From assembly GCA_937916565.1 (NCBI GenBank), contig CALFSR010000021.1, forward strand, positions 1 to 64,000: a stretch of 64,000 bases of DNA. Reading direction: 5' to 3'. Below the pieces are notes generated by a model. That model did not search any database. It was not told the DNA's origin and saw only the letters and a program-made list of their open reading frames with translations. How positions within the stretch are numbered: position 1 is the first letter of the stretch; every line of letters begins with the position of its first letter. Of this stretch, positions 13,374 to 21,321 are shown piece after piece. A program made the position numbers and the translations under genes. Source of the DNA: an uncultured Bacillota bacterium (lineage in GTDB: Bacteria > Bacillota > Limnochordia > Limnochordales > ZCTH02-B6).

Positions 13374-15152
13374 CTAGCTGCGGACGCGAATATGCAGCTC
13401 CCGCAACTGTTCCTCCGTGACGGGCGACGGCGCGCCCGTCAGCAGGCAGCTCGCGCTCTGGGTCTTGGGGAACGCGATGACGTCCCGGATGTTGTCGGTC
13501 CCCGCGAGGAGCATCACGAGGCGGTCCAGGCCAAACGCGACGCCTCCGTGGGGCGGTGTTCCGTACTCAAAGGCCTCAAGGAGGAAGCCGAACTTCTCCT
13601 GCGCTTCCTCTTGCGTCAGACCGATGGCTCGGAACACCGTCTCCTGGACGTCCCGCCGGTGAATCCGGATGCTGCCGCCGCCAAGCTCATAGCCGTTGAT
13701 GACGAGATCGTACGCCTTGGCCCTCACCTTGAGGGGCTCGCTCTCAAGCAGCGGCACGTCCTCATCGACCGGCGACGTGAACGGGTGGTGGGCCGGGTCA
13801 GGCCGGCCTGTCTCGGGATTCTCATGGAAAAGGGGCCAGTCCACGATCCACGCGCAAGCAAACTGCCGCGGGTTCAGCTCGAGCCGCTGGCGACCGAGGC
13901 GCACCCGCAGCCGGCCCAGGATCTCGGCGGCGACGGCCCGGCGATCGGCGGCAAAGAGCAGTAGGTCGCCCGCGCCCGCACCGGTCGTTTCCCGCAGGCG
14001 GGCGATTTCCTCCTCCGAGAGGAACTTGGCGATGGGCGAGCGGACGCCGTCCTCCTGGATCGCCATCCATGCAAGCCCCTTGGCGCCCCACAGGACGGCC
14101 AGTTCGACAAGCTCGTCGATCTCCCGCCGCGCCATCGACGCCCCGCCCGGCACCCTGAGGACTTTGACCCGGCCGCCCTCCTGGACAGCTCTGGCGAACA
14201 CCTGGAAACCGCTTGCGGCAACGACGTCGGACACGTCGGCTAGTTCCATGCCGAACCGGAGATCCGGCTTGTCGCTGCCGTAGCGGTCGATGGCGTCGTC
14301 ATAGCGCAGGCGCGGGAACGGCTGAGGCAGCTCGATCCCGGCCGCCTCCCGGAACACGTGCACGATGAGCCGCTCCATGACGTCCAGGACGTCCTCTACG
14401 TCAACAAAGGACATCTCGACGTCGATCTGGGTAAACTCCGGCTGCCGGTCGGCCCGCAGATCCTCATCCCGGAAGCAGCGCGCGATCTGGAAGTAGCGCT
14501 CCATTCCGGCGACCATCAAGAGCTGCTTGAACAGCTGCGGAGACTGGGGCAAGGCAAAAAACTTGCCCGGATGGACCCGGCTTGGCACGAGGTAGTCGCG
14601 AGCGCCCTCCGGGGTACTGCGAGTCAGCATGGGCGTCTCGATCTCGAGAAATCCTTCCTGGTCCAAGAAGCGGCGCACGGCCGTCGCGGCCTTGTGGCGC
14701 ATCATGAGAATGCGCTGCATGGACGGCCGGCGCAAGTCAAGCGCGCGGTAGCGCAGCCGCACCGTCTCATCCACGTCGGCCCGGTCGTCAAGGCCGAAGG
14801 GCAACGGCTTGGCGCGGCTCAACACCTGGACGTCCAGGCCGTCCACCTCAATCTCGCCCGTAGCGAGCTGAGGGTTTTCCGCCCCCGGGACGCGGCGGCG
14901 CACCTGGCCCCGCACCGACACGACGTATTCGTTGCGCAGGCTGTCGGCGACCGCGTACGCCTCAGGATGCACCTGGGGACTGAACACCACCTGCACGATG
15001 CCGCTGCGATCCCGCAAGTCGACGAAAATGAGCCCACCGTGGTCCCGCCGGCGGTGGACCCACCCGTTGAGGACGACCTCTTGTCCTGTGTGGGCCGGCC
15101 TCAGCTCCCCGCACCAGTGGCTGCGCTGCCAGCGCTTCTTGGACGCCTCCAT
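13374..15152 (-). CDS. aspS: Aspartyl-tRNA synthetase
   Basis: 592 residues, the length of bacterial-type AspRS with the GAD insertion. The N-terminal OB-fold anticodon domain has [20 protein letters not shown]; class II motif 2 is [17 protein letters not shown]; motif 3 is [15 protein letters not shown] near the C terminus. ATG at 15150-15152, seven bases after the hisS stop. Whether it also charges tRNA-Asn (non-discriminating) cannot be judged from the window. It belongs to a hisS-aspS operon. Confidence 0.97.
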   Translation of the reverse strand: MEASKKRWQRSHWCGELRPAHTGQEVVLNGWVHRRRDHGGLIFVDLRDRSGIVQVVFSPQVHPEAYAVADSLRNEYVVSVRGQVRRRVPGAENPQLATGEIEVDGLDVQVLSRAKPLPFGLDDRADVDETVRLRYRALDLRRPSMQRILMMRHKAATAVRRFLDQEGFLEIETPMLTRSTPEGARDYLVPSRVHPGKFFALPQSPQLFKQLLMVAGMERYFQIARCFRDEDLRADRQPEFTQIDVEMSFVDVEDVLDVMERLIVHVFREAAGIELPQPFPRLRYDDAIDRYGSDKPDLRFGMELADVSDVVAASGFQVFARAVQEGGRVKVLRVPGGASMARREIDELVELAVLWGAKGLAWMAIQEDGVRSPIAKFLSEEEIARLRETTGAGAGDLLLFAADRRAVAAEILGRLRVRLGRQRLELNPRQFACAWIVDWPLFHENPETGRPDPAHHPFTSPVDEDVPLLESEPLKVRAKAYDLVINGYELGGGSIRIHRRDVQETVFRAIGLTQEEAQEKFGFLLEAFEYGTPPHGGVAFGLDRLVMLLAGTDNIRDVIAFPKTQSASCLLTGAPSPVTEEQLRELHIRVRS

Positions 15153-15159
15153 GTGGCCA

Positions 15160-16449
15160 TCAGCCGCCTTTCCTCATCAAGAACTGCTGCACATCCGTTG
15201 CCCGCATTTCCCGCTCTTCCCCGGTGGCCATCTCCCGCATGCGCACAACGCCGCGGGCGGCTTCATCCTCACCGATAATCACGACGACCCGGGCGCCCAA
15301 GCGGTCGGCCTGCTTCATCTGGGCCCTCAGGCTTCGATCCATGTAGTCAATCTCCACCCGCAAGCCCGCATCCCGCCAATCGCCCGCCAAGCGCACGGCG
15401 ACCCGCCGGCCGGCCGCGCCGTGGTGGGCGATGACCGCGTCCACCGCAGCCGCCGCCGGTGCCTCACGGTGCTTAGCCATGACCAGCAGAATTCGCTCCA
15501 TACCGGCGGCAAACCCGACGCCGGGCATAGACGGGCCGCCCAGCGTCTCGATGAGACCGTCGTACCGTCCGCCGCCTCCCAGGGCGTCCTGCGCGCCCAG
15601 GTCCGCAGAGACGAACTCGAAGACGGTCTTAGTGTAGTAATCGAGGCCGCGGACGAGGCGCGGCGCCATGTCATACGTGATCCCGGCATCCTTGAGGTAC
15701 GCCCGCACCTCGGCGAAGTGGCCCGCGCACTCCTCGCACAGGCCGTCCACCAGCAAGGGCACATCCCCCGTCTGCCGCCGGCATTCTTCCCGCTTGCAGT
15801 CGAGCAGCCGCAAAGGATTGCGTTCAAAGCGCTCCTGGCAGCTTGTGCACAAGCTTTCCCGGCGGTCCGCCAGGTGCGCCCGCAGCCGCTCGACGTAGGC
15901 GGGCCGGCACCGCGGGCAGCCGATGCTGTTTAGCAGCACCCGGAAATCCGGCACGCCGAGGCGCCGGAGCAAGGTGGCAAACATCCGGATCATCTCGGCG
16001 TCTGCCGCCGGATCCTGGGTACCCAAGCACTCGACGCCCAGCTGGTGGAACTGCCGGGCCCGCCCGGCCTGGGGCCTTTCGTAGCGAAACATGGGGCCCA
16101 TGTAATACAGCTTGGCCGGCAAAGCCCCTTTGTCCATCCGGTGCTCGAGAAACGCCCGCACCACTCCGGCCGTCCCCTCAGGCCGCAGCGTCAGGCTGCG
16201 CTCACCCCGGTCGAGAAAGGTGTACATTTCCTTGTCCACGACGTCCGTGGCTTCGCCGATGCCCCGCTGGAACAACTCGGTGTGCTCGAAGATGGGCGTG
16301 CGGATCTCACCGTAGCCATAAGCCTCGAACACGGCCCGCGTGGCCGCCTCCAACTCCTGCCAGCGCCGGGCTTCGGCGGGCAAAATGTCCGCCGTACCCC
16401 GCGGCGCCGTGATCCCTGCCAACCGAATCACCCCGTTCTCGATGCACAC
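15160..16449 (-). CDS. hisS: Histidyl-tRNA synthetase
   Basis: Class II synthetase of 429 residues. Motifs: [10 protein letters not shown] near the N terminus, [16 protein letters not shown] (motif 2 region with the catalytic arginine loop further on at [10 protein letters not shown]), [15 protein letters not shown] (histidine binding) and GGGRYDGL. The insertion domain carries CPRC and CTSC pairs typical of Firmicutes HisRS. Start uncertain: GTG at 16447-16449 directly abuts a hairpin and has no clear ribosome binding site; GTG at 16429-16431 ([13 protein letters not shown]) is an alternative. No T-box sequence was found in the short leader. Confidence 0.95.
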   Translation of the reverse strand: MCIENGVIRLAGITAPRGTADILPAEARRWQELEAATRAVFEAYGYGEIRTPIFEHTELFQRGIGEATDVVDKEMYTFLDRGERSLTLRPEGTAGVVRAFLEHRMDKGALPAKLYYMGPMFRYERPQAGRARQFHQLGVECLGTQDPAADAEMIRMFATLLRRLGVPDFRVLLNSIGCPRCRPAYVERLRAHLADRRESLCTSCQERFERNPLRLLDCKREECRRQTGDVPLLVDGLCEECAGHFAEVRAYLKDAGITYDMAPRLVRGLDYYTKTVFEFVSADLGAQDALGGGGRYDGLIETLGGPSMPGVGFAAGMERILLVMAKHREAPAAAAVDAVIAHHGAAGRRVAVRLAGDWRDAGLRVEIDYMDRSLRAQMKQADRLGARVVVIIGEDEAARGVVRMREMATGEEREMRATDVQQFLMRKGG

Positions 16450-16450
16450 G

Positions 16451-16478
16451 GGCGGAACCCCGAAGCCGAGGTTCCGCC
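16451..16478 (-). other. Hairpin immediately before the hisS start codon
   Basis: Perfect 9-base stem GGCGGAACC / GGTTCCGCC with a 10-base loop, ending one base before the GTG of hisS. It has no T tract. It would cover any ribosome binding site for the upstream start codon. Confidence 0.5.
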
Positions 16479-16494
16479 GTCGTCACCGCAGCCC

Positions 16495-16524
16495 GCGGCC
16501 CGGCGCCTAACCGCCCCGGGCCGC
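16495..16524 (-). other. GC-rich hairpin downstream of the PPIase gene
   Basis: Perfect 9-base stem GCGGCCCGG / CCGGGCCGC with a 12-base loop, 25 bases after the stop of the PPIase gene. Followed by GC-rich sequence, not T residues, so termination here would be inefficient or Rho-dependent. Confidence 0.45.
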
Positions 16525-16549
16525 CCCTCAGTTGGAAACGGCGGGCATG

Positions 16550-18076
16550 TCAGTCTTGTCCGCCGTCGTTCACGCCGTCGCCTGTACCGCCGGCCTCGGC
16601 GCCCGGCTCGCCCTCGGCCGCGCCGCCGGCCTCGTCCGCCTGCGCTCCAGCCCCGTCGCCCGATGCGGAACTGCCGTACAGTTGCTCCAACAAAGCCGCC
16701 TGCTGCTCCAGCATGGCGTTCTGGATCGCGACCAAACGGTCGTTGACCACGATCACGTCTTCGGCCAGTTCCATCTCGTCAAAGAGCTGCAGCAGCGTGT
16801 ACTGGAGCTGCACGTCCCACGGGTTGAGCTCACCCGCCTTGCGCAGGCTCGCGGCCGCGTCCTCGTCCCGGCCCACCTCCCGGTAGGCGAGGGCGAGCTG
16901 CACGTGCAGGTCCGGGTCCGTCTCCGCCTTGGAGACCGCCTGCTCGTACTCGCGCACCGCGTCGTCCATGCGGCCGAGCCGCTCGTAGACGCCCGCCAAG
17001 GACACATGCAAGTACGGGTTGAACGGATCATCGAGCATCGCTTCCTGGTATGTGACGGCCGCCGCGTCGTAGCGCCCGTTGAGGGCCTGATCGTAAGCCA
17101 AGAGCGCCCGATCGTGGATGACAATCTGCGCTGCGCCGCGCCGCTGGCTGAGCCACTCCGACCATTGCCGGTCGCCCGCGGCCCGCTCAAGCTCGACCCG
17201 AAGGGTGTCCTTCCGCTCGGCGAACTCCTCATCGGTGGGCTCCCGCCGTTCCGTCACCTGGATAATGTGCCAGCCGTAGACGCTCCGGACAGGGGCGCTG
17301 ACCTCGCCTTCACCCAGGGCCAGGGCCGCCTCCTTGAACTCCTCCACAAACGGCGTCGACCAATCGACCCAGCCCACATCGCCGCCGACGACCGCCGAAG
17401 CGACGTCCGCCGAATGCTGAACGGCCAGATCCTCAAAGGACGCTCCCGCCAAAATCTCCGCCCGCACGGCCTCCGCCCGGGCGCGGGCCGCCTGCCAGGC
17501 GTCCTCGGTTTCTCCTTCGGGCTCGATCAGGATGTGCCGGGCGTGCACTTCGGCCATGGCCGCCCGCACTTCTTCGTCGGTAAACTCCGCCCGGCGCACC
17601 TGTTCCTGGAGCTTGCGCACCATGACGTCCTCCCGGATCAGGTCCCGCAGGCGCGCCTCCGTGAGCCCGCTCGCCGTCAAGGCCTGGCGGTACGTGGCGT
17701 CATCGGGGAACGATGCCTTGATCTGCTGCAGCGTCTCGTCGATCTCCGCGCTCGTCACCGGGAAATTAGCCTCCCGGGCCGCGTCCAGCGCCAAGTAGCT
17801 GTCGATCAAGCTGCTCAGGGAGTAGTAGCGCAACTCCTCGGCCATCGTCCCGCGGATGGCGCCGAAATACTGGCTGTAAATCTGCAGGTTGTTCAAGTAC
17901 ACCTGCTGCAGTTCGGCATAGGAAATCGCACGGCCGTTAACCTCGGCCACGGGTGCGGCCGCCTCCGTCGCCTGCTGACCCACGTTGAAGCCCAGGTACA
18001 GGCTTCCCGCGACGAATGCCACGACGACGACGACGATGATCCAGCGCATTTGCTTGCGCAGGGTGGCGAAAAACAT
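16550..18076 (-). CDS. Membrane-anchored parvulin-type peptidyl-prolyl isomerase with TPR repeats
   Basis: 508-residue SurA/PrsA-like folding factor. One N-terminal membrane segment (RWIIVVVVVAFVAGSLYLGF) anchors it outside the membrane. A SurA-like N-terminal chaperone domain (about 40-180) is followed by a PpiC rotamase domain (VHARHILIEPEGE ... FEDLAVQHSAD ... GGDVGWVDWSTPF ... YGWHIIQVTERR), then two or three TPR repeats (LGRMDDAVREYEQAV, VGRDEDAAASLRKAG) and an Ala/Gly/Glu-rich low-complexity tail. ATG at 18074-18076 with AAGGAGG upstream. Unlike PrsA it has no lipobox. It has its own promoter inside the end of dtd. Exact substrates unknown. Confidence 0.88.
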   Translation of the reverse strand: MFFATLRKQMRWIIVVVVVAFVAGSLYLGFNVGQQATEAAAPVAEVNGRAISYAELQQVYLNNLQIYSQYFGAIRGTMAEELRYYSLSSLIDSYLALDAAREANFPVTSAEIDETLQQIKASFPDDATYRQALTASGLTEARLRDLIREDVMVRKLQEQVRRAEFTDEEVRAAMAEVHARHILIEPEGETEDAWQAARARAEAVRAEILAGASFEDLAVQHSADVASAVVGGDVGWVDWSTPFVEEFKEAALALGEGEVSAPVRSVYGWHIIQVTERREPTDEEFAERKDTLRVELERAAGDRQWSEWLSQRRGAAQIVIHDRALLAYDQALNGRYDAAAVTYQEAMLDDPFNPYLHVSLAGVYERLGRMDDAVREYEQAVSKAETDPDLHVQLALAYREVGRDEDAAASLRKAGELNPWDVQLQYTLLQLFDEMELAEDVIVVNDRLVAIQNAMLEQQAALLEQLYGSSASGDGAGAQADEAGGAAEGEPGAEAGGTGDGVNDGGQD

Positions 18077-18117
18077 GGGCGATGAGGCCGCCTCCTTGAG
18101 TCGAAATCGCTCTGATA

Positions 18118-18146
18118 ATTTTACTTTAGGGCCTCCGCGGTGTCAA
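18118..18146 (-). promoter_or_regulatory. SigA-type promoter of the PPIase-hisS-aspS unit
   Basis: Minus-strand -35 TTGACA (18141-18146), 17-base spacer, -10 TAAAAT (18118-18123). The -35 lies in the last codons of dtd and the -10 spans its stop. Leader about 35 bases with AAGGAGG. Confidence 0.8.
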
Positions 18147-18573
18147 ACCAAAGCGTCACCGGCCCATCGTTCTCCAGCTGCACCAGCATCCGCGCGCCGA
18201 ACACGCCGGAAGCGACGCGAAACCCTCTCTCCGCAAGAAGCTCCTGCACCCGCTCATAAAGCGCCCGGGCCGTTTCCGGCGGCGCCGCACCGGTGAAACT
18301 TGGCCGGCGGCCTTTCCGGATGTCGCCGTAGAGCGTAAACTGCGACACAATCAAAAACTCCGCGCCAACCTCCGCCGGCCCCAGGTTCATCTTCCCGTGC
18401 TCGTCCTCGAAAACCCGCAAGCCTGCCAGCTTGTCGGCCACAAGGCGCGCTTCGGCTTCGCCGTCGCCGTGGCCGACGCCGAGGAGGACCAGAAAGCCCC
18501 GGCCGATGTTGCCCACGACCTGCCCGTCCACCTGGACGCTGGCAGATCGCACCCGTTGGATGACGGCCCGCAC
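18121..18573 (-). CDS. dtd: D-aminoacyl-tRNA deacylase
   Basis: Hydrolyses D-amino acids (and glycine from tRNA-Ala) mischarged on tRNA. 150 residues: RAVIQRVRSASVQVDG at the N terminus, FLVLLGVGHGD, the SQFTLYGD motif with the active-site Ser/Gln/Thr, and the Gly-cisPro motif in LENDGPVTLWFDT. The start GTG at 18571-18573 matches the family start MRAVIQRV; longer in-frame starts would enter relA. It follows relA as in Bacillus (relA-dtd). Confidence 0.95.
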   Translation of the reverse strand: MRAVIQRVRSASVQVDGQVVGNIGRGFLVLLGVGHGDGEAEARLVADKLAGLRVFEDEHGKMNLGPAEVGAEFLIVSQFTLYGDIRKGRRPSFTGAAPPETARALYERVQELLAERGFRVASGVFGARMLVQLENDGPVTLWFDTAEALK

Positions 18574-18620
18574 GACCCCACCCCAACCCCTTTCGGATAT
18601 GGCGTCCTGCGCTGCCCGCT

Positions 18621-20792
18621 TTAACTCGACCCGGAGCGGTGGACCGTCAGAACGCCCTCGACCTGCGTTATCCTCTTGATGACCGACTGGAGATGCTCCA
18701 CGTCGTGGATGTCCACGGTGAGATGGATGGTGGCCCGCTTGTGCCGGGTCGTGCGGGCCTGGACGGCGCCGATGTTGGTCTTTCCGTCGGAGACGCTGGC
18801 CATGATGTTGGTCAGCAGGTTGACCCGGTCGACTGCCTCGACCTCGATGTCCACCGGATAGGTGGCCTGCGGCGTCTTTTCCCACTGCACCTCCAGTTGC
18901 CGCCCCTGCTCGGCGATGGCAAGCAGGTTGGGGCAGTCCCGCCGGTGCACCGACACGCCGCGCCCGCGGGTGATGTACCCGACGATGGGATCGCCCGGCA
19001 CGGGATTGCAGCAGCGGGAAAACCGGATCAAGACGTTGTCTACGCCCAGCACCCGCACACCTTGGGCCTGCTGGCCCCCCCGGTGCTCGCCATTGCTCCG
19101 GCTGCGCTCCCGCACTTGCCGGCGGCGGGCCTCAAGCTCTTCCCTGCCTAAGAGCCGCGCCAGTACCTGTGAGGCCGTGACCTGGCCGAAACCGATACCC
19201 GCCAAGACGTCATCGACGTCGGCGAAGCCGTAGCGCTTCACCACTTCGTGCATGCGCTCTGAGCGCAACAGCTCCGCGGGGTCCAGCCCGAGGCGTCGCG
19301 CCTCGCGCTCGAGCACCTCACGGCCGCGGGCAAGACCCTCTTCTCGGCGCACTTCCTTGAGCCACCCGCGGATCTTGGTACGGGCTTTGGACGTCTTGAC
19401 GAGCCCAAGCCAGTCCCGGGACGGCGTCGCGTTTTTAGACGTAAGGATCTCAACGATGTCGCCGTTTTGCAGCCGGTGATCCAGGGAAACCATCTTGCCG
19501 TTGACCTTGGCGCCCACGCAGTGCATGCCGATGTCTGTGTGCACCGTAAACGCGAAGTCGATGGGCGTAGCGCCCGCCGGCAGGCTCTTCACGTCTCCCC
19601 GGGGCGTAAAGACGAACACCTCGTCCTCGAAGAGGTCAATCTTGAGGGTTTCCATGAACTCCTGCGGGTCTTTCATTTCCCGCAGCCATTCCATCACTTG
19701 GCGCAGCCAGGCGACCTTCTCCTCAAACTCGCTCGTCGTCCGGCCTTCCTTGTACAGCCAGTGGGCGGCGATGCCCATTTCGGCGATCCGGTGCATGTCG
19801 TGGGTGCGGATTTGGATCTCTAGCGGCTCGCCGCGGGGCCCGATGACCGTCGTGTGCAGCGACTGGTACAGGTTCGACTTGGGCATGGCGATGTAGTCCT
19901 TGAATCGACCGGGAACCGGCTTCCACAACGTGTGCACAAGCCCGAGCACCCCGTAACAGTCCTTGACGCTGTCGACGATGACCCGCACCGCCATCAAGTC
20001 GTAGATTTCGCTCAAGTCCTTTTGCTGGCGCTGGGTCTTCTGCCAGATGCTGTAAAGGTGCTTCGGCCGGCCTTGCATGACGCCGCGGATCCCGACCTCC
20101 GCGAGGCGCGCCTGCAAGGTGTCGATGACTTCCTTGAGCTCCTTTTCCCGCTCTTCCCGGCGGCGAGCGAGCCGCCGGGCCAACTCCGCGTACTCCTCTG
20201 GATGAAGGGCCCGGAAGGCGAGGTCCTCCATCTCCCACTTCATGGACCACATGCCAAGGCGGTGGGCCAAAGGCGCGTAGATCTCCAGCGTTTCCGTGGC
20301 GATGCGGCGCTGGCGCTCCACCGACAGGTGGCGCAGTGTGCGCATGTTGTGCAGCCGGTCGGCAAGCTTGATGACGATGACCCGCAGGTCGTCCGCCATC
20401 GCCAGGAACATCTTGCGCAGCGACTGGGCCTGCTGCTCTTCTTTCGTTTGAAAAGTCAGCTTGTCGAGTTTGGTGACGCCGTCGACGAGGCGCACAACTT
20501 CCGCGCCGAACTCCTCGGTCAGCTGCTCCCGCGTCACCGGCGTGTCCTCGAGGACGTCATGCAAAAGCCCCGCCACGATGGTGGTGACGTCCATCTGAAG
20601 GTCCGCAAGGATGCAGGCGACATCGTAGGGGTGCTGGAAAAAGTCCTCTCCCGAGTCGCGGTACTGCCCGGCGTGGGCCTCGCGGGCGCGCGCGATCGCC
20701 TTCTGAACGCGCGCGACGTCCGCGTCCGGGTTATAGGCCAGGATCTTCTCGATCAGCACATCTCGCTGCGGCACCGCACCTACCGTCGCCAC
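18621..20792 (-). CDS. relA: Bifunctional (p)ppGpp synthetase/hydrolase Rel
   Basis: Stringent-response enzyme of 723 residues. HD hydrolase domain: HPYDVACILADL, GLLHDVLEDT and KLADRLHNMRTL. Synthetase domain: RFKDYIAMPKSNLYQSLHT with the substrate-binding Tyr. Then TGS (FVFTPRGDVKSLPAGATPIDFAF), a zinc-finger region (RCCNPVPGDPIVGYITRGRG) and a C-terminal ACT domain. All hydrolase and synthetase motifs are intact, so it should both make and break (p)ppGpp. GTG at 20790-20792, 10 bases after the apt stop. Order recJ-apt-relA-dtd is that of Bacillus. Confidence 0.97.
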   Translation of the reverse strand: MATVGAVPQRDVLIEKILAYNPDADVARVQKAIARAREAHAGQYRDSGEDFFQHPYDVACILADLQMDVTTIVAGLLHDVLEDTPVTREQLTEEFGAEVVRLVDGVTKLDKLTFQTKEEQQAQSLRKMFLAMADDLRVIVIKLADRLHNMRTLRHLSVERQRRIATETLEIYAPLAHRLGMWSMKWEMEDLAFRALHPEEYAELARRLARRREEREKELKEVIDTLQARLAEVGIRGVMQGRPKHLYSIWQKTQRQQKDLSEIYDLMAVRVIVDSVKDCYGVLGLVHTLWKPVPGRFKDYIAMPKSNLYQSLHTTVIGPRGEPLEIQIRTHDMHRIAEMGIAAHWLYKEGRTTSEFEEKVAWLRQVMEWLREMKDPQEFMETLKIDLFEDEVFVFTPRGDVKSLPAGATPIDFAFTVHTDIGMHCVGAKVNGKMVSLDHRLQNGDIVEILTSKNATPSRDWLGLVKTSKARTKIRGWLKEVRREEGLARGREVLEREARRLGLDPAELLRSERMHEVVKRYGFADVDDVLAGIGFGQVTASQVLARLLGREELEARRRQVRERSRSNGEHRGGQQAQGVRVLGVDNVLIRFSRCCNPVPGDPIVGYITRGRGVSVHRRDCPNLLAIAEQGRQLEVQWEKTPQATYPVDIEVEAVDRVNLLTNIMASVSDGKTNIGAVQARTTRHKRATIHLTVDIHDVEHLQSVIKRITQVEGVLTVHRSGSS

Positions 20793-20802
20793 GGGAACAC
20801 CG

Positions 20803-21321
20803 CTACTCCTCGTAGGTCACCAGCGCCAAGATGTCGTCATGCCCAAGCCGAGCGCGGCCACCCAAGAACGCGAGCTCGATCAAGAACCCAAAGCCGACGA
20901 TGTCGCCCTCAAGCTGCTTCACGAGGCGCGATGCCGCCTCCATGGTGCCGCCCGTCGCCAGCAGGTCGTCCACGATGAGCACCCGCTGCCCCGGCTTGAT
21001 GGCGTCGACGTGGATCTCGAGGGCATCCGTGCCGTATTCCAGCTCGTACTCGACCCGAATCTTTGCCGCCGGGAGCTTGTTGGGCTTGCGGATGAGCACA
21101 AAGCCGACGCCCAACTCGTACGCGAGGGGCGCGCCCAAGAGAAACCCGCGGGATTCGACGCCAACGATGAGCTCCGGTTTCTTGTCGCGGAAGTGGTCGG
21201 CCATGCGCTGCACCACCTCGCGCAGCGCGTCGCCGTTGGCCAGCACTGGGGTAATGTCTTTAAAGCTGATCCCCGCCTTAGGAAAGTCGGGCACCTCGCG
21301 GATCAAGGACCGCAAGTCCAT
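20803..21321 (-). CDS. apt: Adenine phosphoribosyltransferase
   Basis: Salvages adenine to AMP with PRPP. 172 residues: LIREVPDFPKAGISFKDITP at the N terminus, GVESRGFLLGAPLA, RKPNKLP, and the PRPP loop VLIVDDLLATGGTMEAA. ATG at 21319-21321 with GAGGAG upstream; an earlier in-frame Met is less likely. The start overlaps the end of recJ by 44 bases. It sits between recJ and relA in the standard Firmicutes order. Confidence 0.96.
   Translation of the reverse strand: MDLRSLIREVPDFPKAGISFKDITPVLANGDALREVVQRMADHFRDKKPELIVGVESRGFLLGAPLAYELGVGFVLIRKPNKLPAAKIRVEYELEYGTDALEIHVDAIKPGQRVLIVDDLLATGGTMEAASRLVKQLEGDIVGFGFLIELAFLGGRARLGHDDILALVTYEE

Noticed and set aside
16425..16549. T-box upstream of hisS
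   Set aside because: Only two simple GC hairpins; no T-box core motif and too short a leader.
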